Assembly (NCBI GenBank): GCA_028678965.1
Contig: JAJRCM010000011.1
Span: forward strand, 1-8,326
Direction of reading: 5' to 3'
Length of the DNA stretch: 8,326 nucleotides
Origin: Methanomicrobiales archaeon
GTDB taxonomy: Archaea; Halobacteriota; Methanomicrobia; Methanomicrobiales; JACTUA01
The position numbers and the translations under genes were made by a program. Position 1 is the first letter of the stretch. Every line of letters begins with the position of its first letter. Below, one piece after another: positions 1-4,654 of the stretch. The notes beneath the pieces were generated by a model. That model made no database searches. It had not been told where the DNA came from and saw nothing but the letters and a program-made list of their open reading frames with translations.

Positions 1-115
1 ACTGGCCATTGTGAAGCGGATCATCGAGCGGCACGGCGGCCGGATCTGGGTGGTGTCCGAAGTAGGGAAGGGATCGACATTCTACTTCCTCCTGCCGGCA
101 GCAATTGAAAATTGA
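1..115 (+). CDS. Sensor histidine kinase, C-terminal end (partial)
   Basis: The frame starting at base 2 is open from the left edge to a TGA at 113-115, followed in frame by a second stop (TAG). The 37 visible residues include a helix ([17 protein letters not shown]), then [14 protein letters not shown]. This is the end of a GHKL/HATPase_c domain: '[15 protein letters not shown]' precedes the G2 box 'GKGSTF' that contacts ATP, and the protein ends a few residues later in the last beta strand. The protein would autophosphorylate a histidine in a two-component pathway. Its sensor and dimerisation parts lie outside the window, so the signal cannot be told. No partner response regulator is visible. 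Confidence 0.88.
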   Translation, partial: LAIVKRIIERHGGRIWVVSEVGKGSTFYFLLPAAIEN

Positions 116-148
116 TAGAGCCGCTGGACGAAAAATGATCATTTGTCT

Positions 149-190
149 TGAAGCCAAGGTCTGTTGGGGTTCGAATCCCCTAGATCTACA
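149..190 (+). pseudogene. tRNA 3'-end-like fragment, possible attachment-site remnant
   Basis: Bases 166-180 form a near-perfect T arm: GGGG, the loop TTCGAAT, then CCCC. Ahead of it is AGGTC (156-160), which resembles a variable region, and behind it is TAGATCTA (181-188), which could be a 3' acceptor strand. I could not find a paired 5' acceptor strand, D arm or well-formed anticodon arm upstream; the best anticodon-like loop, around 146-155, has a mismatched stem. I therefore read it as a broken tRNA or a tRNA 3' end left by integration, not a working gene. A tRNA with an unusual intron is less likely but not excluded. Confidence 0.4.
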
Positions 191-224
191 CAACTTTAAT
201 GTCTTTTATTATTGCTCTAAATAC

Positions 225-229
225 AAAAA
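225..229 (-). terminator. T-run, candidate terminator of tRNA-Thr
   Basis: On the minus strand this reads as a run of five T about 34 bases past the tRNA-Thr 3' end, inside a very AT-rich stretch (191-258). Archaeal RNA polymerase commonly stops at T-runs without a hairpin. Support is positional only. Confidence 0.3.
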
Positions 230-236
230 TATGTCC

Positions 237-258
237 AAATTAAGCCTAAATTAAGCCT
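237..258. repeat. Perfect tandem repeat, 11 bp x 2
   Basis: The unit AAATTAAGCCT occurs twice without a gap (237-247 and 248-258). It lies four bases beyond the 3' end of the minus-strand tRNA-Thr. No function is visible. The 11-bp period matches roughly one DNA helical turn, so an arm-type recombinase site or a simple slippage duplication are both possible. Confidence 0.8.
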
Positions 259-262
259 GGAC

Positions 263-334
263 AGCCGCTGGAGGGATTCGAACCCTCGACCTGCTGATTA
301 CGAATCAGCCGCTATACCACTAAGCCACAGCGGC
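263..334 (-). tRNA. tRNA-Thr (anticodon CGT)
   Basis: Read on the minus strand, the gene starts GCCGCTG (328-334) and ends CAGCGGC (264-270), giving a perfect seven-pair acceptor stem. The D arm contains AGTGGTATAGC. The anticodon arm is GCTGA-TTCGTAA-TCAGC, giving anticodon CGT, which reads ACG (Thr). The T arm is GAGGG-TTCGAAT-CCCTC. The discriminator base is T, as usual for archaeal threonine tRNAs. CCA is not encoded. Base 37 is A, so this is an expected substrate for t6A modification. No intron is present. Confidence 0.96.
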
Positions 335-365
335 ACGATGGTACCTGATCAGATGGGGAGCGATA

Positions 366-376
366 CCCTATTAAGG
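366..376 (-). promoter_or_regulatory. Candidate TATA element for tRNA-Thr
   Basis: The minus strand reads CCTTAATAGGG here. The TTAATA core is centred about 37 bases upstream of the mature tRNA 5' end. With the usual archaeal spacing of 25-27 bases, transcription would start about 10 bases before the tRNA, leaving a short leader for RNase P. This is inferred from position and base content. Confidence 0.4.
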
Positions 377-405
377 TTGATGACAAGGACGAGGTAGCTG
401 TCACG

Positions 406-424
406 CCACCGCTGTACCACCGCT
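406..424. repeat. Short direct repeat CCACCGCT, 2 copies 3 bp apart
   Basis: CCACCGCT at 406-413 and again at 417-424, separated by GTA, so the period is 11 bp. It directly follows the stop codon of the DUF3467 gene. On the minus strand the joined copies resemble the D arm of the nearby tRNA-Thr: CCGCTGTACCAC at 409-420 against CCGCTATACCAC at 309-320, 11 of 12 bases. Confidence 0.6.
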
Positions 425-763
425 TTACGAGTATCCCCGCATGGTCACATTCTCGATAGGCTGGGCACCCTGAGAGGGTTCGATCTTCCCGAACTTACCT
501 TCGTAATCGCGGAGACTGTTGCCCAGCACATCGAGAAGGCTCTTCGCATGTCGCGGGCTGATGCTCACGATCGCTTTCGCCCGTGCCTGGTTGGTGTTGG
601 GAATCTCGTGGAGGAAGAGGAAGGTCACTTCATCCTCTTTGTACGCAATCTGGATGCGGTTGCTGTACACAGGGTCGAGATTTGGGGGGAGGTTGACGGC
701 TATCTCACGGGTTGTCATGCAGTACTGTTGCCCTCTTTCGGGGATAAGGGTTGTTTCCGACAT
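425..763 (-). CDS. DUF3467 family protein
   Basis: A small soluble protein of 112 residues. Residues about 30-95 match my knowledge of the DUF3467 family: a 'DPVYSNRIQIAYKEDEVTF' beta strand region, a middle segment with FLHEIP, and a closing helix 'SPRHAKSLLDVLGNSLRDYE' followed by GKFGKI. The function of the family is not known to me. There is no signal peptide or membrane segment. The start is uncertain. The ATG at 763 lacks a clear ribosome binding site and lies only 12 bases from the start of the divergent gene. An in-frame ATG at 718 (residue 16, MTTREIAVNL) would leave room for a promoter, has a distant GAGGG upstream, and fits a possible TATA-like CATAAATC at 771-778 (minus strand). 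The first 15 residues also look unlike the family. Confidence 0.85.
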   Translation of the reverse strand: MSETTLIPERGQQYCMTTREIAVNLPPNLDPVYSNRIQIAYKEDEVTFLFLHEIPNTNQARAKAIVSISPRHAKSLLDVLGNSLRDYEGKFGKIEPSQGAQPIENVTMRGYS

Positions 764-775
764 TTCATAGGATTT

Positions 776-1495
776 ATGAGCAGATGGGACAAACTACCAG
801 ATACTCGCGAGTTTTTCGGGAACGGGTTGTTAATGGAGCCGATCAGCATATCCAGCGTGATAAAAGGTCACTTCTGCCCGGTGCGTCTGTACATCGAGCG
901 ATCAGGACCATCGCAGGAATCCTCCCGCTATACGGTCTGCAAACAGATCAGCTCTCACCTCGGAGGATCGCTTGATCTGGTAGAGATCTGGCGTGAGATC
1001 TGCACCATCCAGCCAGATATCGATCCCGCCATGCAGGACTTCCTCGCGACCTGTGTGACAAGCTGCAAAACGAGAGAGTGGCGTCGCCCGGTCCAAACCG
1101 ATGTGTCGGTGATATCAGAGAAGTTCGGGATGAGGGGCGTGGTGGACAAAGTTTATGGAGAAGCTCCTTTCTTTGCCATCACCCGCTCCAGTGAAGCCCC
1201 TCAGGCGGGAATTTATACCTCTGACCGGCTCAGGGTTGCCTGTTATGCACTGTGTATTAGAGAATCCATGGGGATACCTGCGGACGCGGGGCTGGTGGAG
1301 TATATCCCCAGCGGTGTGGTCCGTCTCTGCCGTCCCGAACCACGCGACCGCCGATCAATGATCCGCGGTGTCAGGATGGCGGAGCGCGTGATCGGTGGTG
1401 AAATTCCGAAGAAACCGGTGAATGCTCCCTGCAGTTCGTGCCCCCATGAAGGGAAGTGTGTACCTGGGCCCCACCGCCTCTCAGATTTGTGGTGA
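776..1495 (+). CDS. Cas4/RecB-like protein with 4-Cys Fe-S motif, catalytic site degenerate
   Basis: 239 residues from the ATG at 776; an ATG at 833 (MEPISISSVI) is an equally good start. The frame stays open back to 548, but that would overlap the divergent gene. The layout follows the Cas4/DUF83 group of PD-(D/E)XK nucleases: an N-terminal cysteine in 'GHFCPVRLYIE' (Cys34), His61 in 'SSHLGG', the strand 'GMRGVVDKV' with Asp124, a helix 'DRLRVACYALCIRE', and a C-terminal cysteine triplet C-x2-C-x5-C (Cys219, 222, 228). The four cysteines should hold an iron-sulfur cluster. However, where the family has E-x-K, this protein reads 'FFAITRSS', and the Q of the QxxxY helix is Arg153. It is thus probably not an active nuclease of the usual kind. 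There are no CRISPR genes or repeats nearby. It might bind DNA ends or partner proteins, but the role is unknown. The 3' end overlaps the convergent gene by 15 bases. Confidence 0.82.
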   Translation: MSRWDKLPDTREFFGNGLLMEPISISSVIKGHFCPVRLYIERSGPSQESSRYTVCKQISSHLGGSLDLVEIWREICTIQPDIDPAMQDFLATCVTSCKTREWRRPVQTDVSVISEKFGMRGVVDKVYGEAPFFAITRSSEAPQAGIYTSDRLRVACYALCIRESMGIPADAGLVEYIPSGVVRLCRPEPRDRRSMIRGVRMAERVIGGEIPKKPVNAPCSSCPHEGKCVPGPHRLSDLW

Positions 1496-2422
1496 TGGCT
1501 GCTCCATCAGTGAGCGGGAGATGATGAACTCCCCCGGTGCTATCCTACTCGTCCCGATGACCAGCCACCGCTCGCTCCCCTGCTGCTCACACACCCCTTT
1601 CGCTTCGATGACCTCCCCCTTCAGAGCCTGGCCGGCATATGTATGGGTAAAGGAGAGGACCTTACTGATATCCTCATGATCTACCTCATAAATAGCCGGG
1701 CTATCGAATGAGAGTGAAGCATCGGTGACCGTGGCCTCGATGTGTCTCTTTCCGAGCACAGTCCCCCGGCAGGAGGGGACCCCGGTGAGGTTTTCATATG
1801 AACGGGTGAAGAGGAGATCAAAGTAGGTCCCCTCGATCTCCCCCCGGTTCCATTTCCGCACCTCGTGGAGGAGGAAGGTCTCGAACGGTACAGAGGGTTT
1901 TCGCTTCTCGTAGACCGTATGCCACATAGTCTCTGAGAGATCGCTGATCGTACCATGCGCTATGGCCATTTTCAGCTGCTGCTGAGCGCTGAACCAGTGA
2001 TCGCCATAAACAACGAGATCAATGTCTGAGCGTTCATTCTCCAGCCTGCAAAGGAGAGAGCCCGTGCAACCGATAGTGCCTGATGGCAGTGAGAAGAGTG
2101 TCACAAGCTTACGTACCTTGGGATTTCGTGCACATATCGCTCCTATCTGCTCCTCTGGTTTCAGGACATATTGTATATCCTCAAGAGGAACCCGCTGGAC
2201 CATGTCGGCGTAGGCAGGTTTTGTCCGGGCAATGAGATCAAACGCTTCCTCGAAGTCGAGCTTATGGTAGCGCCGACCATCACTCCGTACTCGCTCCCCC
2301 TGTTCATCAGGGATGTAACGGAGGAGGCAGCCAACCCGCTTCTCGTTATCATAGGTGGAAACGGCATAGAGCCATCCATTTCCATCCTCGATAAAATCAC
2401 GGAGTCGGACCGGCCTCTTCAA
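1481..2422 (-). CDS. Predicted nucleotidyltransferase (DNA polymerase beta-like fold)
   Basis: 313 residues. The central part (about 105-205) is a minimal nucleotidyltransferase: 'GCTGSLLCRLENERSDIDLVVYG' region with Gly121-Ser122, and the metal-binding pair Asp133 and Asp135. Asp202 in 'TYFDLLF' is a candidate third carboxylate. An N-terminal domain (1-75) with 'GWLYAVSTYDN' and a C-terminal beta-rich domain (215-305, ending 'VIGTSRIAPGEFIISR') flank it. This three-part build fits the archaeal predicted nucleotidyltransferases I know as COG1665; the substrate is not known. It may transfer a nucleotide to a protein, RNA or small molecule. The start is TTG at 2420-2422, chosen because GGTGAT lies 5 bases upstream. 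It is the third gene of the ACT-tsaC operon, 6 bases after tsaC. Its tail overlaps the convergent Cas4-like gene by 15 bases. Confidence 0.85.
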   Translation of the reverse strand: MKRPVRLRDFIEDGNGWLYAVSTYDNEKRVGCLLRYIPDEQGERVRSDGRRYHKLDFEEAFDLIARTKPAYADMVQRVPLEDIQYVLKPEEQIGAICARNPKVRKLVTLFSLPSGTIGCTGSLLCRLENERSDIDLVVYGDHWFSAQQQLKMAIAHGTISDLSETMWHTVYEKRKPSVPFETFLLHEVRKWNRGEIEGTYFDLLFTRSYENLTGVPSCRGTVLGKRHIEATVTDASLSFDSPAIYEVDHEDISKVLSFTHTYAGQALKGEVIEAKGVCEQQGSERWLVIGTSRIAPGEFIISRSLMEQPSPQI

Positions 2423-2427
2423 AGGGT

Positions 2428-2433
2428 ATCACC
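2428..2433 (-). promoter_or_regulatory. Ribosome binding site overlapping the tsaC stop, sets a TTG start
   Basis: The minus strand reads GGTGAT, a core of the archaeal Shine-Dalgarno sequence. It sits 5 bases before the TTG start at 2422, and its TGA is the stop codon of tsaC. Ribosomes ending tsaC translation are thus placed to restart on the nucleotidyltransferase gene. Confidence 0.65.
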
Positions 2434-3004
2434 CGAGAGAAGCGAGGGCCCCCGCGACCTCATCAGCCTGTTTTCCCCGGCGCAGAATCACCCGTAGATC
2501 GGGATCCACCACCGTGCTGGGAACTCCCGAAACCAGTCCACCGTCAATGAAGAGGTCATAGGGAACGCTGACCTCATCCCTGGTGGTGGGATCTTTCTCG
2601 CCGCTGATATTGGCACTGGTAGCCGTAATCGGGCTATCAAATGCCTTGATAATGTCCAATGCTATCTGGTGGTCGGGTATCCTCACCCCAATACGCCCGG
2701 TCCCACCGGTAAGGATATCGGGAAGCACCCTCCTTGCTTTAAGAACAATCGTCACCGCTCCAGGGAGGAACTGATCAATCACCATCTCTGCAGCGGGGGT
2801 GATGACCGCAATGCAGGAGAGCATCTCCACATCAGCGACCGCAACCGAGATGGGTTTTCCCACCGGGCGACCTTTTGCCTCAAACACCTTCAGCACCGCG
2901 TGTTCAGAGAGGGCATCCGCACCCAATCCGTAGACCGTGTCGGTGGGATACACGATCAACCCATCGCGCTGCAGCACCTGGACAGCGCGATCGATGATAT
3001 CCAT
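2429..3004 (-). CDS. tsaC: L-threonylcarbamoyladenylate synthase (TsaC/Sua5/YrdC family)
   Basis: 191 residues forming a single YrdC domain. It makes threonylcarbamoyl-AMP from L-threonine, bicarbonate and ATP, the first step of t6A formation at A37 of tRNAs that read ANN codons. KEOPS then moves the group to tRNA. Visible family motifs: 'YPTDTVYGLGADAL' (19-32), the basic signature with Lys44, Arg46 and Lys50 in 'KGRPVGKP', 'GTGRIGVRIPDH' (101-112), 'SPITATSANISG' (124-135) and 'PSTVVD' (162-167). The extra C-terminal Sua5 domain is absent, so it is the short TsaC type. The ATG overlaps the stop of the upstream ACT gene (TGATG), which suggests translational coupling. A KEOPS subunit gene (pcc1) lies about 2.9 kb away on the other strand. 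Confidence 0.95.
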   Translation of the reverse strand: MDIIDRAVQVLQRDGLIVYPTDTVYGLGADALSEHAVLKVFEAKGRPVGKPISVAVADVEMLSCIAVITPAAEMVIDQFLPGAVTIVLKARRVLPDILTGGTGRIGVRIPDHQIALDIIKAFDSPITATSANISGEKDPTTRDEVSVPYDLFIDGGLVSGVPSTVVDPDLRVILRRGKQADEVAGALASLG

Positions 3005-3678
3005 CAGAATTCCCTGCCACGCACCCGGTTGATGTCGAACACCGCCTTACTGCTGATATGCATCACCGCGAAAACTCCGGCCTGGATGGGATCCGTCACC
3101 ACCAGGTCTGCATGCGAGGGGACACTTCCGGCCATATTGAGAGCGATGACCGGAATACCGGCCTCACGTACCCGATCCACCGCCCGGGACACTTCCCCTC
3201 CCATCAGGGAACCGGCCAGCACGAGAATCGCTGCCCGTGGTAGCCGGGCAACCGCATCCACTGCTCTGGCGAGATCGTCCTCTCCGACAAGGGGAATGGT
3301 ATCTACCGAGATGCGTTCCCCCCTGATATTATGCCGGTCCGCCTCGTTCACTGCTCCCATAGCAACCTGCGCCACCTGGGCACCACCCCCGATAATGATC
3401 ACCCTGGAGCCATAAATACGATTGAACGGTTCCTGTTGCACCGCATCATGGGTACACGAAAGCCTGCGAAGATCCGCAATCAAATCCTCCTGTTTCCCAT
3501 CGGTCTCCAGCTCGAGATACAGCGAGGCCTTTCCCTTGTGAGGCCCTGTCTCTATCACTGCTTGCTGGATCATGCTGATGTTGACCTGATGGTCGGCAAT
3601 CACCGTGGCGATGTCCCGAAGGACACCGGGGACATCATCGATAATGAGACGAACCGCAAAGATATCCTGTTCACCCAT
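3004..3678 (-). CDS. ACT-domain protein, COG2061/DUF5612 type
   Basis: 224 residues. Residues 5-80 form an ACT domain, a small amino-acid-binding fold: 'FAVRLIIDDVPGVLRDIATVIADHQVNISMIQQ' region with the typical Gly18 turn and the second strand around 50-58. Residues 90-217 form a second alpha/beta domain with a glycine-rich turn 'IIGGGAQVAQVAMGAV' (96-110), and strands 'AAILVLAG' (149-156), 'IPVIALNMAG' (175-184) and 'ADLVVTDP' (190-197). I recognise it as the archaeal ACT protein described as a predicted allosteric regulator of homoserine dehydrogenase; that role is a prediction, not proven. It is the first gene of the operon with tsaC and the nucleotidyltransferase. GAGGT lies 3 bases before the ATG. 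A threonine-sensing function would fit its TsaC neighbour but is inference. Confidence 0.88.
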   Translation of the reverse strand: MGEQDIFAVRLIIDDVPGVLRDIATVIADHQVNISMIQQAVIETGPHKGKASLYLELETDGKQEDLIADLRRLSCTHDAVQQEPFNRIYGSRVIIIGGGAQVAQVAMGAVNEADRHNIRGERISVDTIPLVGEDDLARAVDAVARLPRAAILVLAGSLMGGEVSRAVDRVREAGIPVIALNMAGSVPSHADLVVTDPIQAGVFAVMHISSKAVFDINRVRGREF

Positions 3679-3785
3679 ATGACCTCATAACGCGCTTTAT
3701 CGTGCAACTACCGCCGGCCTGTTGAGCTGTTCTGTAGAATCCATCAAATTCCGGCATTTCCTGAATTCTGTGTAGTTGTACATCC

Positions 3786-3800
3786 AATAAAAGATAAAAA
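3786..3800 (-). promoter_or_regulatory. Candidate TATA region for the ACT-tsaC operon
   Basis: The minus strand reads TTTTTATCTTTTATT, the most TATA-like stretch in the 191-base gap between the ACT gene and tRNA-Gly. A start about 26 bases downstream would give a leader of some 85 bases. I see no other clear element in the rest of this gap. Confidence 0.3.
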
Positions 3801-3859
3801 CATCGTGTCTGTGAATATCACCAATGAACTGAACCCAAATTCCCTGTCCCGGCAATTTT

Positions 3860-3865
3860 AAAAAA
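3860..3865 (-). terminator. T-run terminator of tRNA-Gly
   Basis: Read on the minus strand, a run of six T begins 5 bases after the tRNA-Gly 3' end (ATTTG, then TTTTTT). This is typical of archaeal termination after a tRNA. Confidence 0.55.
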
Positions 3866-3869
3866 CAAA

Positions 3870-3940
3870 TGCGATAGCCGGGATTCGAACCCGGGCTAGA
3901 GGCTTGGGAAGCCCCTGTCCTGCCACTAGACTACTATCGC
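3870..3940 (-). tRNA. tRNA-Gly (anticodon CCC)
   Basis: On the minus strand the gene starts GCGATAG (3934-3940) and ends CTATCGC (3871-3877), a perfect acceptor stem. The anticodon arm is GGGGC-TTCCCAA-GCCTC, giving anticodon CCC (reads GGG, Gly). The T arm is CCGGG-TTCGAAT-CCCGG. The discriminator is A. CCA is not encoded and no intron is present. Confidence 0.96.
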
Positions 3941-3957
3941 GCCACGTGCAGTATGTA

Positions 3958-3971
3958 CTTCCCATGGGAAG
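3958..3971. repeat. 14-bp perfect palindrome upstream of tRNA-Gly
   Basis: CTTCCCATGGGAAG reads the same on both strands. It lies 17 bases before the tRNA-Gly 5' end (minus strand), where an operator could affect the tRNA promoter, and about 240 bases before rps15. No regulator is implied by nearby genes. The rest of 3941-4040 shows no open frame I would support. Confidence 0.5.
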
Positions 3972-4043
3972 GGTAATCAGTGTTACGGATGACGGTGGAT
4001 ACCTCGGGACCTTCCGGGAGGGAATACGCTTATGACCCCTGAA

Positions 4044-4054
4044 GGGAAATATGG
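4044..4054 (+). promoter_or_regulatory. Candidate BRE/TATA for the rps15 operon
   Basis: GGGAAATATGG combines a purine-rich BRE-like part with an AT-rich box centred near 4050. A start 26 bases downstream would be about 4077, right where the structured leader begins. Inferred from sequence and spacing only. Confidence 0.4.
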
Positions 4055-4071
4055 TATCGCACTTTCAGTTG

Positions 4072-4158
4072 AGTGCTGGCACTTGTAAGTCCGACGTGCT
4101 CCTCTGGGGCACTGCCAGAAGGCTCTGGGATTACAAAGAGTCAGACAGTGACTCTTTT
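4072..4158 (+). promoter_or_regulatory. Structured leader or small RNA upstream of rps15
   Basis: Two nested helices are visible. CTGGCA (4076-4081) pairs with TGCCAG (4113-4118). Within it, GTGCTCC (4096-4102) pairs with GGGGCAC (4106-4112) over a TCT loop, leaving a 14-base one-sided bulge at 4082-4095. A separate strong hairpin follows: AAAGAGTCA (4135-4143), loop GACAG, TGACTCTTT (4149-4157), then TCC and TTT. GCAC at 4079-4082 could instead pair with GTGC at 4096-4099, so two exclusive folds exist. The Shine-Dalgarno of rps15 (4184-4190) is 27 bases past the last hairpin. This could be an autoregulatory leader of the ribosomal operon or an independent small RNA. No known family is recognised. 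Confidence 0.4.
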
Positions 4159-4195
4159 CCTTTACGGCTTACCTGTCCATTGAAGGAGGTAGTTA

Positions 4196-4654
4196 ATGGC
4201 GAGAATGCACGCTCGACGGAAGGGAACGTCTCGTTCAGTGCGTCCCTTCCGGAAGGAGGTCCCCCCGTGGTCCACCTCTGATACGAAGGAGATTGAGAAG
4301 AACATCCTTGATCTGAAAAAGCAGGGGAGATCGATCAGTGAGATTGGACTCATCCTGCGGGACAAGCACGGAGTCCCTGATGTGAAGCTGGCGACCGGCA
4401 AGCGTATCGGGAGAATCCTCCGTGAGGCTGGACTGGAATCAAAGATACCCGAGGATCTCAGGAATCTTATCACCAAAGCACTGGGGATGAGGAAACACCT
4501 CGGTGAGAACAAGAATGACCTGCACAACCGGCGGCAGCTCCAGTTGACCGAGTCCAAGGTTCGCCGGTTGGTGAAGTACTACGTGACCTCCGGGAAGCTT
4601 CCTGTAGGTTGGGAGTATAAACCCGAGACCGCAGAGATCATGCTATCACGGTGA
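4196..4654 (+). CDS. rps15: 30S ribosomal protein S15 (uS15, archaeal form)
   Basis: 152 residues, the normal length for archaeal/eukaryotic uS15. It binds the central domain of 16S rRNA early in small-subunit assembly. The start MARMHARRKGTSRSVRP and 'PPWSTSDTKEIEKNILDLKKQG' region are the archaeal N-terminal extension. 'GLILRDKHGVPDVKLATGKRIGRIL' (about 51-75) and the C-terminal core 'ENKNDLHNRRQLQLTESKVRRLVKYY' (about 104-129) are strongly conserved. The ATG has a full AAGGAGGT (4183-4190) five bases upstream, the best ribosome binding site in the window. It heads the operon with the DHH protein, pcc1, serS and rps3ae. Its stop overlaps the next start (GTGA). Confidence 0.98.
   Translation: MARMHARRKGTSRSVRPFRKEVPPWSTSDTKEIEKNILDLKKQGRSISEIGLILRDKHGVPDVKLATGKRIGRILREAGLESKIPEDLRNLITKALGMRKHLGENKNDLHNRRQLQLTESKVRRLVKYYVTSGKLPVGWEYKPETAEIMLSR

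Noticed and set aside
548..775. Upstream extension of the Cas4-like frame by 76 codons.
   Set aside because: It would overlap most of the DUF3467 gene on the other strand, and the extra residues do not resemble any part of the Cas4 family.
2669..3415. A 248-codon plus-strand frame opposite tsaC and the ACT gene.
   Set aside because: The minus-strand genes carry clear family motifs; this frame has none and has low-complexity composition.
3985..4042. Possible C/D box small RNA (GGATGA near 3987 and CTGA near 4039).
   Set aside because: The C box departs from the consensus and no C'/D' pair is found, so the match is within chance.
4071..4135. Possible H/ACA guide RNA ending at ACA (4133-4135).
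   Set aside because: The bases just before ACA have no complement at the 5' side, so the required lower stem is missing.
4051..4281. A 76-codon plus-strand frame spanning the rps15 leader and the first part of rps15.
   Set aside because: It runs out of frame into rps15, has no ribosome binding site, and the region shows RNA-like inverted repeats instead.
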